A DNA stretch of 64,000 nt from the NCBI GenBank assembly GCA_963969495.1, contig OZ018329.1:71400959-71464958 (forward strand), read 5' to 3'. Positions 1 through 10,358 of the stretch are shown here, one piece after another (within the stretch, counting starts at the first letter, position 1; every line of letters begins with the position of its first letter). A program made the position numbers and the translations under genes. The stretch comes from Ceratothoa steindachneri (lineage: Eukaryota > Arthropoda > Malacostraca > Isopoda > Cymothoidae). Under the pieces are notes generated by a model. The model was given only the letters and a program-made list of their open reading frames with translations. It was not told the DNA's origin and did not search any database.

Positions 1-742
1 GGTCCTCCCTAAAATTCTTCAATTTAATTTATAACTATTCAATGGATTATTTCTACCTATACTAAGTACACTACATTTGTCTATGTTAAACTTCATTTGC
101 CATTTCTTGGCCCAATTGGACAGAATGGTCAATTCCTCCTGCATTACAACAGCATCAGAATCAGCCCTAATGGCCCTACCTAGCTTAGTATCATCAGCAA
201 ATTTACTCAGGTCACTACTTATACCTATGTCAAGATCATTAATATAAATTAAGAATAGCAAGGGACCCAAAACAGATCCTTGCGGAACTCCACTGCTAAC
301 ACACCCCCACTCAGATTTAACTCCGTAAGTGTGGCACTCGATCAAAAGCCTTACTAAAGTCCAAGTATAAAATATCATAGTTTTCATCATTATCTGCTGC
401 TTCATACACCTTACTATAAAAAGACAGCAAATTAGTGAGACAGGATTTACCCTTACTAAAGCCATGCTGTGATTCTTTTATCAACTTATGCTTATCCAAG
501 TGATCTCTAATATTCCTTGCTATAATAGATTCCATCATTTTCCCTACCACTGATGTCAAACTTACTGGTCTGTAATTAGACATATTTGTTTTATCCCCTT
601 TCTTAAATATAGGTATCACATTGGCTTTCTTCCATGCCACTGGCACAATGCCACTCTCCAATGATTTTCTAAAGATGCATGCTAGGGGCTCACTTAACAC
701 ATCCTTACATTCTTTCAAAATTCTAGGAAAGAGCTCATCAGT
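1..742 (-). mobile_element. CR1/L2-like LINE fragment (RT domain), truncated copy
   Basis: Remnant of the reverse transcriptase of a non-LTR retrotransposon, read on the minus strand. Translation gives the RT core blocks NYRPVSLTS, SQHGFSKGKS, YLDFSKAFDRV, SGVPQGSVLGPLL and the catalytic FADDTK box. It is nearly identical to positions 4120-4995 of the more complete copy at 3270-7600. Relative to that copy, 98 bp (4480-4577 there) are missing at 325/326, with CC microhomology; this shifts the frame and removes residues between FDRVPHLR and VKSEWG. Similarity stops abruptly at 742, a typical 5' truncation, and the 3' part lies beyond the window edge. It is not functional. Confidence 0.9.
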
Positions 743-1117
743 TCTAGTTCTTGTTCAATAAAATTGTTTGCATGGGAATTATATAAATTGAGTATATCTA
801 CAGCATTATTATTTTTTAGATAAATTCTGATAGCCTGAGCTTCAAGGGCTATTAATATAGTCATTTAGATTTATTATTTTATAGTTAATGTCTTTGCAAA
901 TTAAGATCATTATACCTCCACCCCTTCTATCTCTCTCTCTTCTAAAAATTGCATAGTTAATAAAATTAACATTTGATTTGATGCCCAATCGTGTTTCGCA
1001 TATACAACACAACTGGGGTTTGTTAGCATATAAGTAAACTTTGAATTCTGATAGATGAGAAAATAAGCTCTGGCAATTCCATTGCAAAATTTTTATCTTG
1101 TTTGTTTTATTATCCAT
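742..1117 (-). pseudogene. AP-like endonuclease N-terminus of an I/Jockey-type LINE
   Basis: Start of the second ORF of a non-LTR retrotransposon. From 1117 downwards it reads ILQWNCQSLFSHLSEF, then ICETRL and RRGGGIMILI, which are the first conserved blocks of the exonuclease-endonuclease-phosphatase nicking domain. The frame meets a stop at 842 but continues in another frame as LEAQAIRIYLKN and DILNLYN up to 742, so there is one frameshift. At 742 it is cut off by the 5' end of the CR1-like fragment, which suggests the CR1 copy inserted into this element. The clade (I, Nimb or Jockey) is inferred from domain style only. Confidence 0.75.
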
Positions 1118-1246
1118 TTTACTTGGCTTTTTTATTTATATGTTCAGGTGCACTACAAATGGGTCTTTTATTTGATTAGGTTTGGATTATTAGTTTTGCC
1201 GTTTCTTTTATTTTTTTCAGGTTCAGAATTTAGGGGAGTTTTATTT

Positions 1247-2222
1247 TTACCTTTGATTAACTGCATCATTTGCTTCAACAATGGGAGGTTTTTGTCTACT
1301 TTTATCTGGGGTTACATTTTTATGAGATATAGCGATGTTTAGTTTATTTTCTTTATGTTTTGAATTACTTGTGTCTTGCCTGACAGTTTTGCCCTGATTA
1401 TTAGCTTCAATGAGCATTTCCTGATTTTTATTTCCTTTTTCACCTAATATTAGTTGAGTTTCATTATGAAGCGTTGTATTAGCAGGTTGAGTGTGTATAG
1501 CTTCTTGTTGCATTTGTTTTGCTTCAACTAATGCTTCTTCAAATTCCTTCTGTCCCAAGTCTTTTAATAAGCAAAGCAATTAAGAGAAAGTTGTAAATAT
1601 GTGTATCATTTGCATTATTTTAATGATTATTAATTTTGAGGGGGTCGGTAGAGGACGTATTTAAATTAGTAAGAAAATTTAGATTGCTTGTCTTATCATA
1701 AACAAGTGGATTGGGGTTATTAATCAAGGTTTGATGAATTGATTTGCCATTTGCTGTATTATTATTGATGGTTCTATCTTGTAGGTTAGTTTTTAAGATA
1801 TGAGCATAGCTAGCTTGGTTAACTTCTTGGGGGTTTTGAATAATTGCAGCAGTTTCCTTGGAAATAGAGGATGGATAGGAGTTTTCTTTTATTTGTGTTT
1901 TAGCGCTTTCATAACTGATATTTAACTTTTTTGCTACGATTTCAACTTTCTTAGCTTCCTGGTATACTTTGCATCCTTTGAAGGTTGATATATGATTTAA
2001 GTTGCAATTTGCGCATTCTAAAGTTTCTCTTGGGCAGTCTTTAGCTGAGTGTCCATTGCTACATATTAGACATTTTGCTCTTGATCGACAGGAATTAAAT
2101 GTATGTCCATATTTTTGACATCTGAAGCATTGTATCAGTAATAGAGCATAATCGTTTACATGGAAATTTGTATACAGTATTTTAATTATAGTTGGCTTAT
2201 TTTCAACTGTATAAGCTCCCAA
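1247..2222 (-). pseudogene. LINE ORF1 (gag-like) with three zinc knuckles
   Basis: Nucleic-acid-binding ORF1 of the same I/Jockey-type element. The part at 2222-1620 (200 residues) carries three knuckles: C-x2-C-x4-H-x4-C (residues 32-45), C-x2-C-x3-H-x4-C (51-63) and C-x2-C-x3-H-x6-C (70-84). This spacing is usual for gag proteins of Jockey and I-clade LINEs, which coat the RNA. An in-frame stop lies directly upstream, so the N-terminal half is lost or frameshifted. The polar, Gln/Lys-rich tail continues in a second frame at 1579-1247 and runs towards the endonuclease ORF at 1117. Order and strand are correct for one element, 2222 to 742. Confidence 0.75.
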
Positions 2223-3270
2223 TTATAAATAAGTGCAGCAAACCTTAATTATTACAAATATATATAGAAAGACTTAGTTAATGAAATATTAGTAATGCAG
2301 AACTAATAAGAAACGTCAACACCATCTAAAATCAAAACGGTATTAGAATCTTACTTAACTACCGAAGCATTGGAATACACTATTTGTTTTGATTTGTTTT
2401 CAAATAACCGCGGACTATGAATATTCTTCTTCTTTATTTTATTTTGGTGTATGGAGGTTTAATTGGTAGTTGCTCATAAATGTATTGAGGAACAAGGAAA
2501 ATGGGAATAATCAAAGAATTTTCTTTAATAAGTAAAACAACGATGGAATCACAAGTATTTGAAAGACGATGGCTAAAAGAATTTTTTGAGCAAATCCTTG
2601 GACCATGTGTACCAGGAAAAGATTGTTTTTGTTTTGATTTTTGTTAAGGTCCGTGAACCCATAAGGTAAAAGCGCATTATTGGGATAATAGAATATTTGT
2701 TTTTATATTTAATGAGATAGGGTCATAGGCACACGGACACTAGAATGAGGACAGGACAAATGATGACAAAGATTATGAATAAATTTCACCTATTTGTTAT
2801 GTAACCAAGAATAATAATTTAATATGAAGAGAAATGGATAAAATGAATTATTTTAAGCAGCGATAAATAACTGGATAACCAGTTATATGAAATTAGCGAA
2901 GCAAAAGACAAATTTTAATTGCGATTTAATTAACGAATTAATTTATATAAATTAATAAATATTCCGAAATGTGTCATGGGCTAAAGCCTGTCGGATGCAG
3001 TCGTATGGTGGCTAGCATTATTCCAGAATGCCACTCTGGATATGCAACATTTAACAATTTTGATAAGTGTACACGATGCGATCTTAAGTTAGATAGATCT
3101 TTCCTGAGGGAACCTAACTACAGGGCACACATAGCCTTGTAAAATAAGGTTACTGCCGGGCGACGGTGGCGGATACGGCTGAGAGCGAAATTAGTCTCTA
3201 CCAGTCTTTTCGATCGTCTTCCGTTGAAAGGTGCCCTCTTTGTATTTTGTGCCAAGAAGTGCTATAGTGT
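2223..3270. other. AT-rich stretch with no recognised gene
   Basis: No supportable coding region. 2223-2980 is AT-rich and includes runs of ATTTAAT-like sequence. 2980-3260 is more GC-balanced, with GCCGGGCGACGGTGGCGG at 3155-3172, and could be an untranslated piece of a repeat, but I cannot assign it. Confidence 0.5.
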
Positions 3271-3543
3271 ATGGAGTGTTGTGCCCCTTTTAAGAACATA
3301 AGAAAAGAAGGAGACTGCAAAAGACCATTCATGGCCTACACTTGGCAGCTCCTGTTCCATTCAACACACAAAAGATTTCTTACCAGAGAAGTCATCAACA
3401 TTGTCACCCTTAACAGGAGTTCGTCAGATCTAATCTACAATATACATAAAATGCATCCAGAGGATTATGTCCATTCATGCAACCGCAAAATATAATCTTC
3501 CCACTCCTTAGAAAAATATATACATATGTACATAAAAAAAAAG
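3271..3543 (-). other. Probable 3' untranslated region of the CR1-like element
   Basis: Sequence directly downstream, in element sense, of the ORF2 stop at 3544. The plus strand contains GGCAGCTCCTGTTCCATTC at 3343-3361, a low-complexity A run at 3534-3542, and a 74-codon open frame at 3271-3495 with no recognisable domain. Position and lack of coding signal fit a LINE 3' UTR. The true 3' terminus is not certain, and the open frame may be chance. Confidence 0.4.
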
Positions 3544-6391
3544 TCAGTCCCATCTAGCAGCTTCATCCATATATTTATCAAATCTATTCTTAAAACTACC
3601 CAGAGAGGAGGCTTCTATCACATGCCTAGTGAGCCTATTCCATTCACCTACCACACGATTTGTAAACCAATTCCTCCCAATCTCCTTCCTAAACCTATAC
3701 TTATCAAGCTTAAACCCATTGCTACGTGTCCTGTCATGTTCACTAAGTATAAGAACCTTACCCAGATCCCCTTTATTATATCCTTTTACCCATTTGAAGA
3801 CTTCAATCAATTCCCCTTTGACTCTTCTCCTTTCCAATGTATGTAGATTTAGTTTTCTGAGCCTTTCACCATAAGGTAAGTTCCTTAGCCCACCAATCAT
3901 CTTTGTCATCCTTCTCTGCACAGACTCAAGCAAATCAATATCCTTCCTATAATATGGTGATCAAAATTGTACTGCATAGTCTAGATGAAGCCTAACTAGC
4001 GCCAGATACAGTTTTAGAATGACTTTAGCACTCTTATTGCTTACACTCCTCCTAATGAATCCCAATATCCTATTAGCTTTATTCTTAGCATCTAGACATT
4101 GCTTTCTAGGACGAAGGTCTGAACTTACCAAAATACCCAAGTCTCTCTCACAATCAGTCCTCCCTAAAATTCTGCCATTTAATTTATAACTATTCAATGG
4201 ATTATTTCTACCTATACTAAGCACACTACATTTGTCTATGTTAAACTTCATTTGCCATTTCTCGGCCCAATTGGACAGAATGGTCAATTCCTCCTGCATT
4301 ACAACAGCATCAGAATCAGCCCTAATGGCCCTACCTAGCTTAGTATCATCAGCAAATTTACTCAGGTCACTACTTATACCTATGTCAAGATCATTAATAT
4401 AAATTAAGAATAGCAAGGGACCCAAAACAGATCCTTGAGGAACTCCACTGCTAACACACCCCCACTCAGATTTAACTCCATCTATACTAACTCTTTGCTG
4501 TCTGTCACCAAGCCATGACTGAATCCACCTAAATATACTGCCATCGATCCCGTGTGCTTTAACTTTGCTCAGAAGCCGTAAGTGTGGCACTCGATCAAAA
4601 GCCTTACTAAAGTCCAAGTATAAAATATCATAGTTTTCATCATTATCTGCTGCTTCATACACCTTACTATAAAAAGACAGCAAATTAGTGAGACAGGATT
4701 TACCCTTACTAAAGCCATGCTGTGATTCTTTTATCAACTTATGCTTATCCAAGTGATCTCTAATATTCCTTGCTATAATAGATTCCATCATTTTCCCTAC
4801 CACTGATGTCAAACTTACTGGTCTGTAATTAGACATATTTGTTTTATCCCCTTTCTTAAATATAGGTATCACATTGGCTTTCTTCCATGCCACTGGCACA
4901 ATGCCACTCTCCAATGATTTTCTAAAGATGCATGCTAGGGGCTCACTTAACACATCCTTACATTCTTTCAAAATTCTAGGAAAGAGCTCATCAGGACCGG
5001 GTGCTTTACTACTTTTGATTTTATCAATTTCCTTTGTCACTATCTCCTTTGTGATCAATATATCCTTTAATTTCTCTTCATCATTACCCCCGAAAGATCA
5101 GTGACACCTCAGGTATATTTAGAGTATCCTCCTGTGTAAATACTGAGAGAAAAAAGTCATTTAGCATTCCAGCCATTGAGTCCCTATCACTCACTAATTG
5201 TCCATTGGAATCTATAAGTTGGCCTATTTTATCTCTAACCTTAGTTTTGTATAATTGATAAAAACTTTTAGGATCTTCCTTTGCCCTATTTGCCACTTTA
5301 ATTTCATAATTTCTCCTTGCTACTCTAACTAACTTTTTAACATCTCTTGCTAGTTCATTATATCTCTGCCTTAAGTGATCCTCTCTATTTTTTATTTTCC
5401 TATAAATGCCCTTTTTAATGCCAATATAATGCTTAATTTTATCTGTCATCCATTTGGGGTCATTATTTTTAGTCCTAATCTCCTTATATGGAATGTTAAT
5501 CATCTGACCTGTAATTAATTGCTCAATTATTCTTTCATACTCCTCTTCAATTGTAATCTCTTCCTCCTGGTGATTATTGTCTCGACTAACTGATATCATT
5601 GAATCTATTCCTGAATTGATTTCATTGCCTGGTTTCTGTACAACTGCCTCCAGGTAAGTCCTGAGCCCATTATAATTTGCTCTTCTAAAGTCAGGAATTT
5701 TAACATTGTTCATGCTACTATCAATACCATTCCATTTCATCTTGAATCTAATTTCACAATGGTCACTATTACCCAAATTTCCTCCAATCTCAGTATCCTT
5801 AATAACTTCTTCCCTATTTGTCAGAACTAAATCCAGTATATTATTACCTCTAGTGGGTTCGTTAATAATCTGCCTCAGAAAATTATCTTGGACAACATTC
5901 AAAAATTCCTCAGCCTCCTGATCACCCACAAGAGCTTCCCAGTCTATATTTCTGTAATTAAAATCGCCCATTATACACACATGCTTACTTCTACATGCCC
6001 GTTCAATCTCCTGCCACAGAAGATTTGAAGCTTCCTTACTAAGATTTGGTGGTCTGTATAATAATCCTAAGACAAGCTTGTTTTTACCTTCCTTTACATT
6101 TAGCCATAATGACTCTGTGTTATCATCTAATTTAATTGTACTGTTTACACAACACTGGAGATTATCTTTAATATAAATAATAACCCCTCCTCCTCTCTTC
6201 CTATTCCTATCTGTATGGAACATGTTAAAGCCCTCAATCTCAACCTCAGGTTTAAAGTGATTACCTGCCAAATCAAGCCATGACTCTGTTATCGCAATTA
6301 TATCAAAATTCTCTTCACTTGCTAACGCTCTTAAGAGATCTATCTTATTCCTTATACTCCGACCATTTGTGTAGTATATTTTTAAGGTTTT
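3544..6391 (-). pseudogene. CR1-like ORF2: endonuclease plus reverse transcriptase
   Basis: The retrotransposition enzyme, which nicks the target and primes reverse transcription there. The open frame begins after a stop at 6392-6394. Endonuclease blocks in order: NGRSIRNKIDLLRAL, IIAITESWLD, RKRGGGVIIYI, LGLLYRPP, IMGDFNYRNIDW, RGNNILDLVLTN and GNSDHCEIRF. RT blocks follow: KAPGPDE, NYRPVSLTS, SQHGF, YLDFSKAFD, GVPQGSVLGPLL and FADDTK. The C-terminal part holds ESVQRRMTKMIGGL and the GEWNRL-type end. Two defects: an extra G in the run at about 5088-5092 shifts the frame between EN and RT, and TGA replaces a probable Trp codon after DYAVQF at about 3959. Otherwise the catalytic residues are intact. 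Confidence 0.9.
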
Positions 6392-6575
6392 TTATTATTC
6401 CCATCTTCACTGCATTGTGCTTTTTTATTCCTAGTTATCTGCTCATTCACTTGTGCATTAGTCCCCCTATAACGCATCAGTATGCCCTCTCCCCTAGCTA
6501 TTCCTCTATCACTGCATCCCTTCCATTTCCTACACCTGCCCTCTATTCCTGTTATTCCCTTACCTCTAACAGCTT

Positions 6576-7595
6576 CTAGTTTCCCACCCGTAAGGACCTA
6601 ATCACACTATCCAGCTCCCCCCATAGAACCTCAACACCTGCCCGACTAAGATGGAGCCCATCCATCGCATACAACCTCCTATTCCCGTAAAACCCTCCCC
6701 AGACATCTACAAACACCAATCCTAGCTCCTCACACAGTCCTTTCACAAATTCATTCAAACCAATTGCACGCGACAACCATTCTACCCCCACATCCAATCT
6801 CGGAAGCACACCAGAAACAACACCTTTTACCCTGCTTTTACTCATCCTTTCAACTAACCTTTTATACTGCTCATGTAACTCACATGTACCCACCTTCTTT
6901 ACATCATTCACTCCCACATGCGTAATCACAACTGCATCCTTCTCACACCTCGAAACCAGCCTATCATACCTCTCACAAACATCACTTACACCAGCACCCG
7001 GCAGACAAACTCTCATTCCCTTCCACTTGCTATCACTCAACTTCCTATCTAAATACCTAATCTGAGAGTCACCCATCACTAGCACCTCAGTCATTCTCCT
7101 ATCCTGTCTTGGCCTAACATTACCCTCCCTCCTGCTCTCAGTCACGCTACCACCCATCCTGCTTTCATCCACAATCACACCAGGCAAATCACTTTCACAC
7201 TCTTCCTCTCTCAGGACATTGAATCTGTTAGTCAACCTAACAGGTTCTATGTCCCTCTCATTCACACACCTAACCTGTCCTAACTTATCTATCCTATCCA
7301 TTTTCACCCACCATTCATCATCACTCACAACTTCCCCACTGTTCCCAGTCCTAGCCCTATCTTCCACCCTCTTAGCACTAATCTCACCCTTCAATCGCAC
7401 ACTTGCATCTCTTCTCACCTCAAACACCAAATCATTCAACCTCTTACATTCCCCACTCAACCTCCTAACCTCCCCCTCCAGAAAACACACACGGCATTCA
7501 GTTACATTCACTCTCCTTTCAACTCCACATGCATCACACACCACATACACACTACTTTCAAACGGCATGCTCTCACCATCTATACAAAAAGCCAT
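6576..7595 (-). CDS. CR1-like ORF1 protein with zinc-finger-like motif and SGNH esterase domain
   Basis: A 339-residue intact ORF starting at ATG 7595. Residues 20-37 contain two CxxC pairs (C20/C23 and C34/C37), a zinc-ribbon or PHD-like finger. A charged segment (40-165) that may form a coiled coil follows. Residues 170-335 match an SGNH/GDSL hydrolase: block I VLVMGDSQIR with G175-D176-S177, the glycine of block II at PGAG (199-202), block III GVND (228-231), and block V DGLH with D312 and H315. All catalytic positions (Ser177, Asp312, His315) are present. Esterase-bearing ORF1 proteins are known in the CR1/L2 group and probably help bind RNA or membranes. It lies upstream of the EN-RT ORF and has no stops or shifts. 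Confidence 0.88.
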   Translation of the reverse strand: MAFCIDGESMPFESSVYVVCDACGVERRVNVTECRVCFLEGEVRRLSGECKRLNDLVFEVRRDASVRLKGEISAKRVEDRARTGNSGEVVSDDEWWVKMDRIDKLGQVRCVNERDIEPVRLTNRFNVLREEECESDLPGVIVDESRMGGSVTESRREGNVRPRQDRRMTEVLVMGDSQIRYLDRKLSDSKWKGMRVCLPGAGVSDVCERYDRLVSRCEKDAVVITHVGVNDVKKVGTCELHEQYKRLVERMSKSRVKGVVSGVLPRLDVGVEWLSRAIGLNEFVKGLCEELGLVFVDVWGGFYGNRRLYAMDGLHLSRAGVEVLWGELDSVIRSLRVGN

Positions 7596-7880
7596 ACTCT
7601 CAGAAATTTACTAATGAAAAAGTTAACACTCACCCCCAAAAAAATTCTTGCTCAGGATTGCTGCCAGTAATCTTCCCCAAAAGTATTAATCACTAATGTA
7701 TTTATTATACAGTGATTGATGTATTAAATAAATACAAGAAAAATTACACACCCAAATCAGTATTATATCCCAATCTTACAATGAGAATCAGGAGCTCCTG
7801 TAAGACAACCTTCCAGAACAAAGCCAGACAGCCAACTGACAAAGCCAGACAGCCAACTCTAAGCCAGAGCGTTTGAATAC

Positions 7881-7934
7881 ATTTAGAGCGTTTGAATACA
7901 TTCAAATAGAAATTTTGGGAGTTCAGCTTATTTT
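7881..7934 (+). repeat. 54-bp direct repeat, left copy
   Basis: Starts ATTTAGAGCGTTTGAATAC and ends GTTCAGCTTATTTT. It matches 8518-8571 in the same orientation with a single substitution inside a T/G run. The two copies lie 637 bp apart. They could be the ends of a small element or a segmental duplication. Confidence 0.75.
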
Positions 7935-8517
7935 GTGAGTGGTTTGGTTACCAATGATGATTTGTCACCAAGTTTAAGTGCCACTCCTGGTTAGTCAAAG
8001 AGGTTCCTTAGTTCGGCTTGCTGGAAACCGGTTCAATTCTTCTGGAGGAGCCTTATATGTGAGGCCCTGACTCCAAAGGGTATAGATATCTTCTTTCTTG
8101 ATTGCATGCTGGGTAACAGTGATCAGGGATTTATTTGAAGATAAAGAGATCTACGGTGCTGGATTCAATATTCTTTATTTAGTTGGAACCTGGAAAGTCT
8201 TCAGATGTATCACTTCATCGATATTATGTCTTCATCCTGGGCACTTTCTAATTTCCCTTTTATAAATAGTTCGCATACATAACACTACTTAACAGAATAC
8301 AAATGTAATTATTTTGTATACATTCGATATTATTTCAAATAACATTAAATTTACACATTCTAGTTACATTAATTTGTTTTACAAAGCCTTACACTATTAT
8401 AGAATCCTACAATTGCAATTTAATAATACACAAGTAATTAATAAAATATTTTCCTTCAATATTTATTCGATAGAATGCGTTAATATTTCGAGCGTTCGAT
8501 AAACAACGTGAATTCTT

Positions 8518-8571
8518 ATTTAGAGCGTTTGAATACATTCAAATAGAAATTTGGGGAGTTCAGCTTATTTT
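8518..8571 (+). repeat. 54-bp direct repeat, right copy
   Basis: Second copy of the repeat at 7881-7934, one base different. It lies about 120 bp upstream of the gypsy-related sequence that begins near 8690. Confidence 0.75.
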
Positions 8572-8739
8572 ATAATAGCTTGCTTTTAATTAAAGATATA
8601 TTAATTCCTAAAAAATAAAACAAAGCAATTATATTAATTGCGTTTTTTTTATAAGATTAGTCATTTAAGAACTAAGTTTTCGTTATTTGATTAGCGGACA
8701 TGGTCGCGTCTGGAAAAACATACCTTCATTATTTACAAA

Positions 8740-9540
8740 TGCTACCACCTCTCTTAGTTTCGTCATCCAAAGACAAATTCCTGTTTTTACCAGGCATCAT
8801 CTCATGCCCACAACTTTAACCCTCATTCTTCTCGTGCTGCTCATACTGCTATATTTCAACCTTCAGGCTTTTGCTGGTACCTCCTCAAATTTGGTGCAAG
8901 AGCAGAAAAAATGCTCAAGCTCATGCTCGTACCATCAAAATGCTCAATCTTCATCTCAAACTGCGTCTAGACTAACTTCACCACCTTCAAACCTATGGGT
9001 TCTCTACGGGTTCTCGTACCCAACTTTCAACTTCAGCCCAAGGAACTTTAAACTGAATTCGCAAGTGATACGTGGGTCTGTCACCTCTGCAACCTCATCT
9101 CTTCAGGCCAATCCTCCTTTTAGTATTCATGACCCACTCTCTTGTTTCTCCTTCCTGGTTGACACTGGCGCTCAATGCAGTGTCATTCCAGCCTTTTCAG
9201 TCGAGAAAGTTTGCACTTCTGATCTTGTCCTTAAAACTGCCAATTCATCGGCCATAAGTACTTATAGGAGGCGTATCCTCGAGCTCTCTCTCGGTTACGT
9301 CGTGTTTTCCAATTTCGGGCTTCGATTTCCTTTCCGCTCATGACTTTTTGGTAGATTCTCCTCACCGCAAGCTTATCGAAAGAACCACGACACTAACTGT
9401 TACTGGTTCAATCTTTCCTTCCACTAGCTCTCTCCTCTCTGTTCGTCTCCTTGCAACTGCCCCCCCCGCCCTTCCAGCAACTTTTGCGGGAGTTCCCAAG
9501 CCTCTGTCTGCCTCCTTCTAAGGAGAGACCTATTAAGCAC
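8740..9540 (+). pseudogene. Gypsy gag end and aspartic protease remnant
   Basis: Retropepsin that would process the Gag-Pol polyprotein. FLVDTGAQCSVIPAF at about 9155-9200 carries the catalytic DTG triad followed by the usual A-x-x-S-V-I-P context. The following STYRRRILELSLG corresponds to the flap-proximal strand. The frame then breaks near 9310; the second conserved block (LGFDFLSAHDFLV) is readable in another frame at about 9317-9355. Compared with the minus-strand copy, this one keeps the flap region but has lost the segment before the second block. The upstream part matches the gag-pol junction region of that copy. It is not functional. Confidence 0.8.
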
Positions 9541-10182
9541 AAAAAGGTGCGATTCCACTCGAACATCCTTGAAACCTGTCAATGACGGACCCCTTTTTCG
9601 TTGTTTCCAGGAATCCGAAATTCTTTGCTGCAGCTTGGCACCAAGCAGGATACGCTTTCCATCGATCGGCTTAAACCTGCTTTGATATAGTCCGTTCATC
9701 TAGAACAGCCACTACCTTCCTCTTCCACTAATATAGGTCCAGTGGTCATCCCAGCCTACCTTCCACACCCAACTATTCCTTCAACATTTCCCAACCAACT
9801 AACTCCACTTCCGAACCCTTCTTCGGCTCTTTCAAATCAAACTGAAACTTTTCCTCCCACCTCTTTACTCGCAAACCCACTACCAAAAATCTCTACACCC
9901 CCCAATTCTTCTTCCCAACTGCTGTCGCCTCCCTTTTTATTGCAGGTCCATTCGACAGCAGCTGGAGAACACCAAGCAACCAACGTGCAACTCCCGACAG
10001 TCGCCATTTCGGGAGGCCCAGAACAATCGTCATCCGACGCTCCAGTCCTCGCTCGTGACAATCCCCCGCCTCAATCGAGTGGCACTACTAATCGCCACCT
10101 GACCCGCAATCCGAGTCAGCCAATTGACACCATAACCCGTTCTGGTCGCGTTGCAAGGAGGTCTCACCGCTATATAAACTAA
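9541..10182 (+). pseudogene. Gypsy integrase C-terminal tail
   Basis: C-terminal end of a gypsy Pol polyprotein. After the deletion junction near 9545 the sequence reads LQLGTKQDTLSIDRLKPA, the end of the GPY/F-like integrase module, then a stop near 9688. A long Pro/Ser/Thr-rich tail follows and ends TRSGRVARRSHRYIN at 10182. An R-SGR basic motif near the end of Pol is usual in animal gypsy elements. The minus-strand relative at 16153-16713 has the same tail, shortened. The coding end lies only 8 bases before the LTR, which fits a 3' terminal pol. Confidence 0.8.
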
Positions 10183-10189
10183 AAAATTA

Positions 10190-10279
10190 TGTATATACCT
10201 TGTGTTGTGCGAGCTTTCCCCTCGGTGGGGCAGTATTGTAGCGGTCTATACCCTTACAATTGTAAATATTTATCTCTAA

Positions 10280-10358
<79 letters not shown>

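Larger units (their letters stand above)
3270..7610 (-). mobile_element. Near-complete CR1/L2-like non-LTR retrotransposon
   Basis: An element of about 4.3 kb with both ORFs in the expected order on the minus strand: ORF1 with a zinc-finger-like N-terminus and an SGNH esterase (7595-6576), a linker of about 180 bp, then ORF2 with endonuclease, reverse transcriptase and C-terminal region (6391-3544). Only two lesions are visible in ORF2 (a +1 shift in a G run near 5088 and a TGA near 3960), so this is a young copy. The 5' end is placed near 7610, where coding stops; the untranslated ends are not defined. Confidence 0.85.
7611..8686. other. Non-coding stretch with short tandem and direct repeats
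   Basis: No gene recognised. A 21-bp unit beginning ACAAAGCCAGACAGCC is repeated in tandem at about 7817-7858. AGAGCGTTTGAATACATT occurs twice in tandem at 7866 and 7885. A block of about 54 bp is shared with 8518-8571. The rest is AT-rich. Confidence 0.6.

Noticed and set aside
325..326. Intron loss as the explanation for the 98-bp gap relative to 4480-4577
   Set aside because: The missing segment lacks GT and AG ends in coding sense and encodes conserved RT residues in the longer copy, so it is a deletion.
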